Source: Toxorhynchites rutilus septentrionalis
Taxonomy: Eukaryota > Arthropoda > Insecta > Diptera > Culicidae
Assembly: GCF_029784135.1 (NCBI RefSeq)
Contig: NC_073746.1
Span: forward strand, 305,366,665 to 305,430,664
Direction: 5' to 3'
DNA: 64,000 nucleotides
The notes under the pieces were generated by a model. The model was not told the origin of the DNA. It worked only from the letters and a program-made list of their open reading frames with translations, and made no database searches. Shown piece after piece: positions 34,285-45,083 of this stretch; position 1 is the stretch's first letter, and each line of letters begins with the position of its first letter. Position numbers and translations under genes: made by a program.

Positions 34285-34500
34285 AGCCATTCCATGCCAA
34301 ACCGATATAGTAGTTCTCAGATGTCTATTAAAAGTGGTAGTTTTGTTCTTTATTGCAAATTATTAGACCCGTATTTTTTTATTTTTTCGTTAGGGTGATC
34401 ATTTCTATTTTGGGGTGGTCCGAAAAATCAACTTTTTCCACTTTTTCCTAAAAATGACTTTCTTTGAAAATTCATAACTATTGAACTATTGAACAGATTT
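34285..34500 (+). repeat. Single arm of the long-arm foldback family
   Basis: Begins CAGCCATTCCATGCCAAACC and follows the left arm of 32244-33018 through TTAGGGTGATCATTT and TTCATAACTATTGAACTA. A possible partner in the opposite sense is the AATTGGCTTTCATTTGTTAT region at 36900-36990, which would place the hAT-like and mariner fragments inside one old foldback copy. Confidence 0.8.
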
Positions 34501-35557
34501 AGATTTTTTGTCCTCAATTATTACTATTATTAGAAGAAGCTGTTCATCGTCTGATTTCGTCACACCTCGTGGGATGCCGCACAATGCTTTTGGGTGATGG
34601 TTTGCCTCTGAACTAACTCTCGAAACAGCAGGCCGACAAAAAGCTTCGAATGTAAAATGAAACATTCCCAGTAAGTATATCATTTCGCGAGCCTTCCGAG
34701 AACTAGTCGATTTTCAGCTGAGTAAAATTGGGTTCATAAATTCAGGCAAACAAGCAATCCGGTCACCAAAACGCAATTTCATGTATTTTTCTTATGGGTG
34801 TCGACCGGAATCTTCTGCGTTGATAATTTATCCATTTCACCTGTCTTTTGGCTTGAAGGGATAAAGAGGGAACAACACTTCTCATTTATTAAAAACCGGT
34901 CAAAATAAAAACATTTGTTCCATTGAATCTGACTGGTCGGCATGGCCGGGTGGTCCGCAATCCGTTTATCTAGAGCAGTGGTGGCCAACCTGCGGCCCTC
35001 CAACGTTGTTCATGCGGCCCGCCGCCTGATTTGAAAAAAAAAAACATATGAGCGAAATTAAGAATATGGTTGAAAATTATTTCATACAATTGAATAAACA
35101 TTGTGAGTAATTCTTGGAAATCGTGTGTATCCAAGCTGATCATTTTCTGTTTTCTTTTCCGTTTGTTCCGTGCTAATATAACCTTTTGACAATTGTTCTC
35201 GCTAGTACTCAAATGACTTTTTCACGTTTTTGGCTCTGTTCTGCTCACACTCACATAAATTCGTGCAAGTAACAGCAGTAAAACCGGTTTTATACGTTGT
35301 CGGTTACTCGAAACTTTTTCAAAAGTCTTAAGGTGAAGGTGGAAGCTAGGCACAAATGGCTGCCACAATGGCGCTCATTTCTTTCATCTCCCTCCCTCAT
35401 CCCTCGCCCGAAAATCAATAATTTTGCGAGACAGTGTGAAGAAAATGATCGTTTTCGCACACTTCCCATCAAGTAATATCAACCAAATTCTAATCGATTA
35501 CTCACAAGATGTTAAATTTTCATCTGCTGTCGCACTGTATAGTGAGAAAACTCGAGC

Positions 35558-35607
35558 AATTTTGCGATGTGAGTTTATTGAAGGTTATAAACTCACATCG
35601 CAAAATT
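35558..35607. repeat. Perfect 20-bp-arm hairpin
   Basis: AATTTTGCGATGTGAGTTTA (35558-35577) and its exact complement (35588-35607) are separated by 10 bases. It lies inside the hAT-like fragment. Confidence 0.95.
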
Positions 35608-35741
35608 TAAAACCATCATCACTTTCACCGCAGCGCCTCCTAGGTGTATATTTGTACGTTAGATCGTCAATTGGCAATCGTTTATTTTCGCTGTTGCGTG
35701 TGTTGTGTAAATTGAAGAAAAATGGAAGCCTGCATTAGTAA

Positions 35742-35909
35742 AAAAGAAAAGTGGCTGACGAAGGACGTGTATTCGAGGGAAATTTTCTGAAATATACTTT
35801 TTTTACGTGCATAAATCAGAGAATATTTTATTTGATTTGTAATGAAGCTGCAATGTTTTGAAGGTTCAATTTGAAACGCAAATATGAGTCGAAACATGCA
35901 TCAAAAATG
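35742..35909 (+). pseudogene. hAT transposase N-terminus, degenerate BED finger
   Basis: The frame reads KRKVADEGRVFEGNFLKY, then FYLICNEAAMF, a TGA stop at 35859-35861, and RFNLKRKYESKHASKM. This follows the N-terminal pattern of hAT transposases related to ZBED5/GTF2IRD2-type proteins (KRKvadEgR.F...W...Yff, vCliCne, k.fNLkRHYetKH). The first Cys of the finger is Tyr and the first His is Lys, so it would not bind zinc. No transposase core is visible downstream. Confidence 0.68.
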
Positions 35910-36394
35910 GGGGTCTTCGAAGCCTAATTGGTTGCGTGTCCGCTACTAAGCGAACAATCATGAGCTCAAAACTCAGGGTCTTCAACTGACCTGATCTTTG
36001 TGTGTTATTCTAGCTACTACGTCCACACAACAATCATCATGAGACGGTAATCCCAGCCTCTCACTCCACATACGATTTGCTGCATCGGTAATTGGTGATA
36101 ATCGGATATAACACAACAATGGAAGCCTCATATCAACAGTCCCGCTGTGTATATAGTCCAACTGTGAACATTCGAACAATAGGAATATTCTTACGCCGAA
36201 AAAGGCAACATGTGTTGTGTATCGATATAATAGGAATACTCTCACGCCTAAATGGCTACTGTGTAATATACAACATGAGAAAAATGTACACGATAAATTC
36301 GACTCTGTTACAGCTGAATTGCTAAATGAGCCTAATAAAAATAAACAAATGGGATAAAAAAAAATGCATGAAAAATGGACAAGTTTGTTACCAC

Positions 36395-36837
36395 AACCCC
36401 GGTTAACAACGAAAGGCCAGGTTTATTGACGAAAGGAGCGTTCCTCATCCACGATAATGCGCGGCCCCATTCTGCTCGCGTAACTCAAGAGCAATTCAAA
36501 TGGACTGTGATCGAGCATCCTTCTTACTACCCAGACCTCGCCCCTAGCGACTATCACTTATTCCCGGTGATGAAACAGGCGTTCGGCAGTTAACTATTCG
36601 ATAACACTGAAGAAATTCGTGACGCAGTTACATCGTACTTCAAAAAGTTGGACGCTACGCACTTCACGCTCGGAATGGAAAAACTTGTGCCACGCTATGA
36701 AAAATGCCTCGAATGTTACGGCGATTAAGAAGAAAAATACAAAATAAAACGTAGATTACGAAAATCACCTTTTTTGTGCTAACTTTATTTTCCCGCGATT
36801 TCTGAGACACTGCAACTTATTTTTTGAACGACCCTCG
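36395..36837 (+). pseudogene. C-terminal fragment of a second mariner lineage
   Basis: The frame at 36420-36593 includes FLIHDNARPHSARVTQEQ and YYPDLAPSDYHLF, the mariner motifs around the second and third catalytic Asp. The spacing between these Asps is 31, not 34, residues. A TAA follows at about 36591, after which NTEEIRDAVTSYFKKL and VPRYEKCLECYGDY continue in frame as the normal C-terminus. The element's right end, AATAAGTTGCAGTG-side TTTTTTGAACGACCCTCG, reaches 36837 and is followed by TA. Everything before the second Asp is missing. The end sequence differs from the mariner at 11543. Confidence 0.82.
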
Positions 36838-37164
36838 TACAATCAATAATCATGAAAACAAAATCCATTTTTTTCGCAAGTGTAACATTTTTTCAAACCA
36901 ACTAATTGGCTTTCATTTGTTATGTCGATCATATATATTGGTATATATTAGTAATTCAAATATTATGAATGTTATGAAAAGGCTAGCTGGGATTTTCGTT
37001 CAGCTTATTCTTGACATTTTCCAATTGTTCTACACTTAGTTTCATGAAATATGAAACTTTGTTCGTTGTAACAGATTCTTTACGAGTTAAATCTCGTAAA
37101 TTCATCAGAAAAAGATCGAACAACAAGCGCTCGAAATGTTTTTCTATTTGCACTCCCCAATATG

Positions 37165-37198
37165 TTTCCGAAAGACGTAATCCTACGTCAAAAAATAA
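37165..37198 (-). repeat. Inverted end of the GACGTAG-palindrome family
   Basis: GACGTAATCCTACGTC followed by AAAAAATAA is the family's end in reverse with one mismatch in the palindrome. 36840-37164 to its left would be the element interior; it shows no gene. Confidence 0.7.
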
Positions 37199-37306
37199 CT
37201 CTGATTTTGCTCAAAGCTCTTATACTTGTTTTTTGGATTCGAAATTTTTGTTGACAATTTGTTTTTTATTTCGCCCCTAGAGGGCGAAATTTTATTTTAT
37301 TCAAAA

Positions 37307-37500
37307 CTAGCTGACCCGGCGAACTTCGTCCCGCCCAAAATTATTGTTTTGATGTGAATTCTTTAGAACAAATTTCTAAACTTTTTTCTCATCATAACAT
37401 TGTTCTATGTGAAGGATACAACAAAATGAAGACGGCTCAAAAGGGACCTTTCCTTTTTCGGACATTTGGCCTCCCTTTTTTATTTATATAGATAGGATAG
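37307..37500 (+). repeat. Dispersed insect repeat with CTAGCTGACCCGGCGAACTT motif
   Basis: ACTAGCTGACCCGGCGAACT at 37307 is a signature I recognise from widespread insect repeats. It ends in an ATATAGATAGGATAG-type tail near 37500. I am not certain of its class, although the short tandem tail suggests a retroposed 3' end. Confidence 0.5.
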
Positions 37501-37795
37501 CGAAAATCAATTTCCACCTTCAAACAAAGATCAATTTCGTTAGCGCAAACATCGTATAACCCGACAACGCTTATCATAATGCAATTTTAAAACATATGGG
37601 AAATAAATTTTCCGAATTTTCCGACCTTCCTTCAGAGTTTTCCGAAAATTTTCCAATTTTTCTCTCCATAACATTGATCTACGGTGACGTAGATCAATGT
37701 TATGACGAATACATCAAAATAAAGATGGCTCAAATCGGACGATCTTCGGGTTTCGCGCATAGCAACACATTTGGCCTTACATTTTTATTCATATA

Positions 37796-37945
37796 CAGTC
37801 ATTCCATGCCAAACCGATACAGTGGTTCTCAGATTTTCGTCAAAAGTGGTAATTTTGTTCATTATTGCATTAGACCCGTATTTTTTCATTTTTTTTTTAT
37901 TAGGGTGCCTATTTTCATTCTTGGGTTGTTCGAAAAATCAATTAT
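37796..37945 (+). repeat. Single arm of the long-arm foldback family (truncated)
   Basis: CAGTCATTCCATGCCAAACC through AGTGGTAATTTTGTTCATTA and GACCCGTATTTTTTCATTTT matches the left arm at 32244, ending near 37945. Confidence 0.8.
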
Positions 37946-37959
37946 TCTTGATTTACGGT

Positions 37960-38480
37960 TTCCCCAACACATCCATCAAAACCAATCAGCCTTGGGGAAA
38001 TCTGCATTGCAAACACGTGAAAGTAAGGGGACTTTTGTTCTCACCGAAATGTGTTCCCTAACACAGACTTCAAAACCATGCAGCGTTGGAGAAATCGGCA
38101 TTGCGAATACATGCAAGTCGGTGGTATTTTTGTCTTCACTTCAAATGCATGAAGCGTGGGGAAATTGGCATTGAAAATTAATGCAAGTCGGGGGTATTTT
38201 TTGTTCCGACTGAAATGTGTTCCCCCAAAACGGACTTTAGAACCAAGGTGTGTGGGGAAATTGGCATTACAAATTCATGCAAATCGGGGGTATTTTTGTT
38301 TCGACTGAAATGTGTTTCTCTAACACAGATTTTAGATCCAAGGAGCGGGAATCGACTTTGCAAATATATGCAAACTGCGATTCCAGTCTGCAAGCGAGTA
38401 CTTTTGTACTCGCTTGCAGACTGGAATATGTTTCCCTAACACGGTCTTCTAAACTTAGGAACCTGGGAAAATCGTGCAGA
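37960..38480 (+). repeat. ~110-bp diverged tandem repeats
   Basis: At least four units share, in order, GGGGAAATTGGCATTG, AATTCATGCAAGTCGGGGGT, ATTTTTGTTCCGACTGAAAT, GTGTTCCCTAACACAGA and a short CTT-AAACCAAG-type spacer. Units start near 37973, 38085, 38155 and 38260, with a degraded unit to 38480. Divergence between units shows that this array is old. Confidence 0.88.
38381..38426. repeat. 46-bp near-perfect hairpin
   Basis: Arms of 21 bp (starting TTCCAGTCTGCAAGCGAGTA) are exactly complementary around a TTTT loop. It interrupts the last unit of the 110-bp repeats. Confidence 0.96.
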
Positions 38481-38484
38481 CACT

Positions 38485-39593
38485 AGAGGTACATGAACTT
38501 TCAAGTTTAAAGCCTCTATAGTATAAAAAGTAGAAGTTGAAGTTGTTGATTCATGCAACCCGAGGGTACTTCAGCACCCGCATGTTTTTCTTGCACTCCG
38601 AATAGTGTTTTACAAAAGCGGGTACGAACACAACGCTTTGCTTCGGTCATTCAAGATTGCATTGAAGGATATGCCTTCATATCTTCTGCTTACTGAATTT
38701 CTACGCATACCATTTTATGATTAGGCAAAATGTTGATAACCATTTGCTGCGATAACGCCTATTGATTAAACAACATGCGTTCGACGTACATGTCAAAATC
38801 GAAACTGAGTGCCTGAAATCCATCAAATCAAGCAAATTCGCGGTTCAAGAAGTACGTACACTTGAGATGCAAACTTCAGAGGTAAATGTAAAATAAAATA
38901 ATCGTTTGATAATTCTTCCGTTCACATATTTTGTCCAAGGTATCATACCAAACATAAAAGGACTCTTATTAAATTCACTTGTTACGAAAAAAATAAATCT
39001 ATCACAATGCATGAATTGACCTTCCATGGTATTTGTGCAATCTTTTTACTCACAAAGCAAATATATTTAATTCAATTGAATTCCGGAGCTGTTTCATTTA
39101 ATCAGAAATTTAATCAATACAAACAAATGATTACTTAGCTAAGGTAGTTCCACGTCAACCTTGCGATTATGTCATAGATATAACCCACTCATTTTTTTTT
39201 TTGAAAAATTACTTTTTTTGAAAATGTTTTTTTTTTCAATTTTTGAAAAATTAGAATTTCTTCGAATTCAGCATAACTTTTCGGAAATTTTCACCTGATA
39301 AAATATTCTCCTTATGAGGTGCAGAACAATACCATACAATTTCAATTTCACTTCAATTGACACATCGCCACTTTCAATTTGGTGCAAGCTCGTGCGGACT
39401 GAAGATAGTGCTACTCTCTGTTCACGCTCAATAAAGCGAACATCATTTCTGATTTCCTTTCACATGTAAAACTGAAAGCGACATGAAGCCCATTCAAATG
39501 ATAATGAATAGGGCACTTTGAATCGTCAAAATACTTTTCATTTGCAGTCGAAAAATCGTAAATTGGTAAAAATTTGGATTTGGATTGACTTTT
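38485..39593. other. Repeat-derived spacer, no gene recognised
   Basis: 38485-38545 carries AAGTTTAAAGCCTCTATAGT and a short A/G tail like the one at 31640. 39145-39190 contains GTAGTTCCACGTCAACCTTG, the right-end form of the GACGTAG family. 39350-39570 is an inverted relative of the dispersed repeat at 16380-16940. I see no coding frame. Confidence 0.6.
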
Positions 39594-40733
39594 TAAGCAA
39601 TAGGAAATAGGAAATAGGAAATAGGAAAAAGGAAATAGGAAATAGGAAATAGGAAATAGGAAATAGGAAATAGGAAATAGGAAATAGGAAATAGGAAATA
39701 GGAAATAGGAAATAGGAAATAGGAAATAGGAAATAGGAAATAGGAAATAGGAAATAGGAAATAGGAAATAGGAAATAGGAAATAGGAAATAGGAAATAGG
39801 AAATAGGAAATAGGAAATAGGAAATAGGAAATAGGAAATAGGAAATAGGAAATAGGAAATAGGAAATAGGAAATAGGAAATAGGAAATAGGAAATAGGAA
39901 ATAGGAAATAGGAAATAGGAAATAGGAAATAGGAAATAGGAAATAGGAAATAGGAAATAGGAAATAGGAAATAGGAAATAGGAAATAGGAAATAGGAAAT
40001 AGGAAATAGGAAATAGGAAATAGGAAATAGGAAATAGGAAATAGGAAATAGGAAATAGGAAATAGGAAATAGGAAATAGGAAATAGGAAATAGGAAATAG
40101 GAAATAGGAAATAGGAAATAGGAAATAGGAAATAGGAAATAGGAAATAGGAAATAGGAAATAGGAAATAGGAAATAGGAAATAGGAAATAGGAAATAGGA
40201 AATAGGAAATAGGAAATAGGAAATAGGAAATAGGAAATAGGAAATAGGAAATAGGAAATAGGAAATAGGAAATAGGAAATAGGAAATAGGAAATAGGAAA
40301 TAGGAAATAGGAAATAGGAAATAGGAAATAGGAAATAGGAAATAGGAAATAGGAAATAGGAAATAGGAAATAGGAAATAGGAAATAGGAAATAGGAAATA
40401 GGAAATAGGAAATAGGAAATAGGAAATAGGAAATAGGAAATAGGAAATAGGATATAGGAAATAGGAAATAGGAAATAGGGGAAATAGGAAATAGGAAATA
40501 GGAAATAGGAAATAGGAAATAGGAAATAGGAAATAGGAAATAGGAAATAGGAAATAGGAAATAGGAAATAGGAAATAGGAAATAGGAAATAGGAAATAGG
40601 AAATAGGAAATAGGAAATAGGAAATAGGAAATAGGAAATAGGAAATAGGAAATAGGAAATAGGAAATAGGAAATAGGAAATAGGAAATAGGAAATAGGAA
40701 ATAGAAAATAGGAAATAGGAAATAGGAAATAAG
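39594..40733. repeat. 1.14-kb (GGAAATA)n heptanucleotide array
   Basis: About 160 heptamers, almost all identical. The few variants seen are GGAAAAA near 39623, GGATATA and an inserted GG near 40450-40480, and TAGAAAATA near 40703. Because 7 is not a multiple of 3, all three minus-strand frames give the same ISYFLFP-type heptapeptide repeat and stay open for more than 1 kb, a false gene signal. Confidence 0.98.
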
Positions 40734-42221
40734 TAGTAGAAAATCAAAGTTTTCTGTCACAGAGCTAGCGTTCAATCTGTGATATAGTATGAATTCCGTC
40801 CACTCATCAAAAGCACACAAGAATGACACCTCCGCAGTGCAGATTCTGCCACACTTTTTCCATGAAGCCACAACTAACATATTAGAAGCCAGGCGCAAGC
40901 ATTTATTGCTTTCTTGGCCAGAAAATACTCGGACAGCTCGTCTGTTTCTCTGGTTCCACGCTAGCATCCTGTCGAGCAACAGAGAATATAGTGCATGGAT
41001 ATACATTATTCATACCATGGTCATCATTTATCCATTGCCCGTTTTCTTTGTGAAAGACTTCCGGAAGGGGTGAGAGCTATTGGGGACAATGAAAACCGGA
41101 CGGACACGATGGATTGGTCGTTTCCTGGTGCGGAGAAAAGTGTTTCGTCAATGACAATCCACTGTGGCCAATGCGTGTGGTAAACAATGGCATAAATCGA
41201 GTACTCTCAGTTGATTGGTGAATTATGATCATTCATCAGGAAAAAAAAGAAATTCATTGTGTTCTTTTCGATGATGTTATTAATTCCAATGTCGGTCATG
41301 TTCTACATATGGTTCACATTTTATGCGCTCTCTAGTGGCCAGAGGAAGTGACCGCAGCACTGCTGCAGTCCGAACGGAGGAAGCACTAAAATAAAGTAAC
41401 TCGGTTGGACCATTCAGCCTTCCTTATGTTGTATTTGAAGCTCGGCGGAAGGACTGGTGTTCTTCCATTTGGTGACCGTATATTTACTAGGATGTGTCCA
41501 ACGTAGAAACACCTTTCCAGTAGCACTGTTGAAGTGTCGAAGAGCAAACACTGCAAAATCACTGGACGGGATGGGCTTTCGTTCGGAGCTGGAAACAAAA
41601 TTGTTGAAGTGTTAAATTGTTTTTCGATGTTGCACTCCGTTCTATGTATAGTTTATTTCTACCGTTCAGTTTGTAGAGTATTTCAATGTGCACTCTCGCA
41701 GCGTTCATTGTTGTCTCGAAGGATCTCGAAAAGGTTGAACTTTCTATTTTCTTATTCCAACTGTGGGAAGTTGGGTGGGATGTTTACAAATTCAATCCAA
41801 GCGAATGAGCAAGTGATTTCACTCCACCCGAGAAGACAAAGGTTTCCGCTTAGAATGGAGGGAATATTTTACGGTGAACTAAAAGTTGATACTCGGTATG
41901 ATGATAGTATCTCAAGCGGATCTCGGTCGATATAATTTTAGAATCGAATTGACATACGATTGTTATTGTTCTTTAAGATTTAGTAAATAAATCCGTGCTA
42001 ACCAAAAACGATTTTTTCCCAAATTTTAACGCCTCTAGCAATGTTTCTCTAGCACTCTGTTATACCTAAAAAGGGAACAAAAGTGCTCACATTTTTAAAT
42101 CACTCTTTGGGAGTTCCTTACATACCTACATATGTACAGTACACTGGAAGTTTGATTTAGCAGGTAGGCTGTTCCAGAGAATTCTCAAACATTGTAGATT
42201 CCACTTTTCCGGTCATTTGCG
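40734..42221. other. Unique, GC-richer sequence, no gene recognised
   Basis: 40750-41940 is less AT-rich and holds open frames up to 133 codons (41534-41935, plus) without recognisable motifs. 42000-42221 is AT-rich and ends at the left breakpoint of the tandem array, where CCGGTCATTTGCG precedes GAAAGAGGTGTAGG. Confidence 0.4.
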
Positions 42222-44231
42222 GAAAGAGGTGTAGGAATTTAGCATGGTTTTCCACATGTACACTTTATTGGCAAAGGAGAGATGTTGATGAGATTATTAA
42301 AGTCTCAGGTAAAATTTGATAGTCGCAATTCCCAATCGCGAACTGCGAAATGATTCCACTCTCATGCAATTGAAGCAAAACTCATTCTGAAAAACCATGT
42401 ATAACATGAATTGAATGCTATCTGACGTTTCTCGAGAATGATTACTGGGCGCATTTGTTACTTGAACAAAATCGTTGTAGCTATGAAACCTATCATGTGG
42501 AAAAAAAGTTTAATTTCCTATATTTAGGTAACTAGTCATACGTGATGGAACATACGTTTCTCAATGAACAACTGAAAACAACATGTAAGAGAACATTGGG
42601 GGAAAAACTGCTCAGACAAGCTTTGATTATTTTCATTTCCACCAGCAAGGAATGGTAGAAGCGGAATGTCGAAAATTAGTCGGATGAAAAATATCATCAT
42701 CAATTTCGTTAGTGAAGTGAAATCAAAAGCTTTCTCCTCTTAGAACTGGCGTTCGTGATGTTTTCATAGTTTTAGAAGTGATGTTGTGAAGTTAGATGCA
42801 CAATTGCTCAAAATTTCCGGATAATTTATGTGATGTGAATTAATGTTACCGTCGCCCTAAATGACAAATATGAGTGTTTTGGTTTCCAACTTTCATCAAC
42901 TATGGGATTTTTTTTTTGCTTTTCACTAACAGTTGTATATCCGTCTGAATTAGATTATTTATTCAAAAAATCCACTCCCGGCTGGGGTTCCTTTTTCAGT
43001 TGAACCCTTGAACAACCGCGATCACTAGGAAAGATGTTTCGAAAAATTTCAACCATTCCTAATTATTTGTCAGAATAATTTCATTGTGTTGCTTAAATTT
43101 CGAAGCCATTGTATTATATATCCAGGATTAATATTGTCACCCACGCTAATTTATGATTTGAGCAATTCCAAATGAAATCGACAAATGACAAAACATTAGT
43201 ATTTTTGTTTCGAATGAAAGTTTGAATTGGAGGAAATATGAGTTTTTCACAGCATTTGACAATTTTTTGTGTAACTTTTGAAAAGGGCGTATCGAATTTA
43301 GTAAGAGAAATCTTTGATAATTTATATCTTGTTGTAGAAATAGTTGCAGATTATTGATGTTAAAACGTGAAAAAATATACATTAAGAAAAAAAAATTTGT
43401 ACTCTTATTTTATTTACAAAAAAAAAATATTTTGCAATATCTAAATTACAATTTTTTTAATGTTTTAAAATTTTTCTCATATAAAATTGGAATCATGCAG
43501 AAAATTTAAAAAATTGGGTACAAGATGGTAAAACTATTTTCGACGAACTTTGTGAAACATTGAATTTTTATGAACTTTCGAAACTTCGAATTTTTGTATG
43601 TTAATAATCATTTTTAACACAAATTATGAATCCTGATGTGATTTAAACAAAAAAGCTCTCCACCAATCTCCTTCTGAATGCAGCCATTCTCGAGATATTT
43701 GAAAAAAAACATATCTAATGTACTGTCTTTTTCAATTTTATTTTTTTTCAAATTTTTATATGTTTTTGTCATATAAAATAGAAGTCATGTAGAAAATTTA
43801 AAAGTGAGTCCAAGACGTAAAACTATTGTTGACGAACTTTATGGAACATCGAATTTTTATGAATTTTCGAAACTTCGAATTTTTGTATTTTTTTTTAATT
43901 CGTTTATTTTTACAGGCTCAGTTACTTAAGTTTAAAGGAGCCGAATTCTTAAATATAATTTTAAAACTATATATATAAACAATTTTCTTACATCTATGGT
44001 TAGTAAGGTGGAAAACCGATTACTCGCGGTGTACTCGAGTTTAGGAGGGTGACATATTTTTAGGAGAAGGATGGGATATAAGGAAATTGTAACAATGTTG
44101 ATGAACACTCAATTTATAAATCTATTCGTATATCTATAGTGTATTTACATTTCAACTTATTCTACTATTTATAGCAAGGGGACGAATTACCCGCAAAGGA
44201 AGGAAAGGAGGGTATAAGGATGTAGGGACAA

Positions 44232-45083
44232 TCACACACGAAGATCTATAGCTTTAAGGAAAACATATATATGGGACATGTAATCAAGGTCTAACCGAGC
44301 CAACACATCTCTCACCGGCACATTGGGCTGTCTTCCTCGGGCCCGAAGGGAGTTTTTTAAATTCGATCTGGCGACCAGATACACCTCGCACGACCAAACA
44401 ATGTGCTCGATGTCGTGATAACCTTGGCCACAAACGCAGAGATTGCTGCTGGCAAGATTGAAACGAAAGAGTAGTGCATCTAACGAACAGTGATTGGACA
44501 TGAGTCGGGAGAAGGTGCGAATAAAGTCCCGACTCAAGTCCAGAATTTTGAACCACGGTTTGAGGCTAACCTTAGGGATAATCGAGTGAAACCACCGGCC
44601 CAATTCATCTTCATTCCACTTGCGTTGCCAGTTAGCGAAGGTATTTTTGCGGACTAAAGAATAAAATTCATTGAAGGCGATTTTACGCTGATAAATATCG
44701 CCTTCAATTGCACCTACCTTTGCCAATGAGTCAGCCCTCTCATTACCCGGAATGGAGCAATGTGAAGGGACCCAGATAAAGGTAATGACATAACAGCGTC
44801 TGGATAAAGCACTCAAAATTTCTCGTATTCTCTCAAGGAAGTACGGCGAGTGCTTTTCCGGCCTCACTGAACGGATAGCTTCGACAGAGCTAAGACTATC
44901 CGTTACAATGTAATAGTGTTCAACAGGTCGTGAGGCGACGCTGTCCAGCGCCCAATGAATTGCTGCCAATTCAGCAATATACACTGAGCAAGGATTCTGA
45001 AGACTGTGTGAGGTGCTAAAAAATTCGTTGAACACTCCAAATCCTGTGGACTCGTTTATAGTGGACCCATCAGTAAAGTACAT
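44232..45083 (-). pseudogene. ORF2 RNase H and C-terminal finger, unit 1
   Basis: An open segment of 283 codons from the 3' end of an I-clade ORF2. The RNase H active site is complete: D5 (YFTDGS), E38 (IAELAA), D62 (VTDSLSS) and D118 (NERADSLAK). A C-terminal finger follows (C216, C218, H227, C232 in LCVCGQGYHDIEHIVWSC). The Met used here is only where this open stretch begins; the residues before it in the same frame still look like element sequence, separated from the RT frame by a frameshift near 45150. It differs from units 2 and 3 at six residues (for example F149 versus I, I180 versus S, H272 versus Q). Confidence 0.92.

Larger units (their letters stand above)
34976..35910 (+). mobile_element. 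hAT-like element, 5' part
   Basis: CAGTGGTGGCCAACCTGCGG at 34976 has the CAGNGGTNNNCAACC form typical of hAT terminal repeats. A BED-type finger remnant of a hAT transposase lies about 770 bp downstream (35742-35909). I could not find the matching 3' end or an 8-bp duplication. 35910-36394 shows nothing further that I can name. Confidence 0.6.

Noticed and set aside
39411..41006. 531-codon and 384-codon minus-strand open frames
   Set aside because: They are read-through of the (GGAAATA)n array, whose seven-base unit leaves every minus-strand frame open; there is no independent coding evidence.
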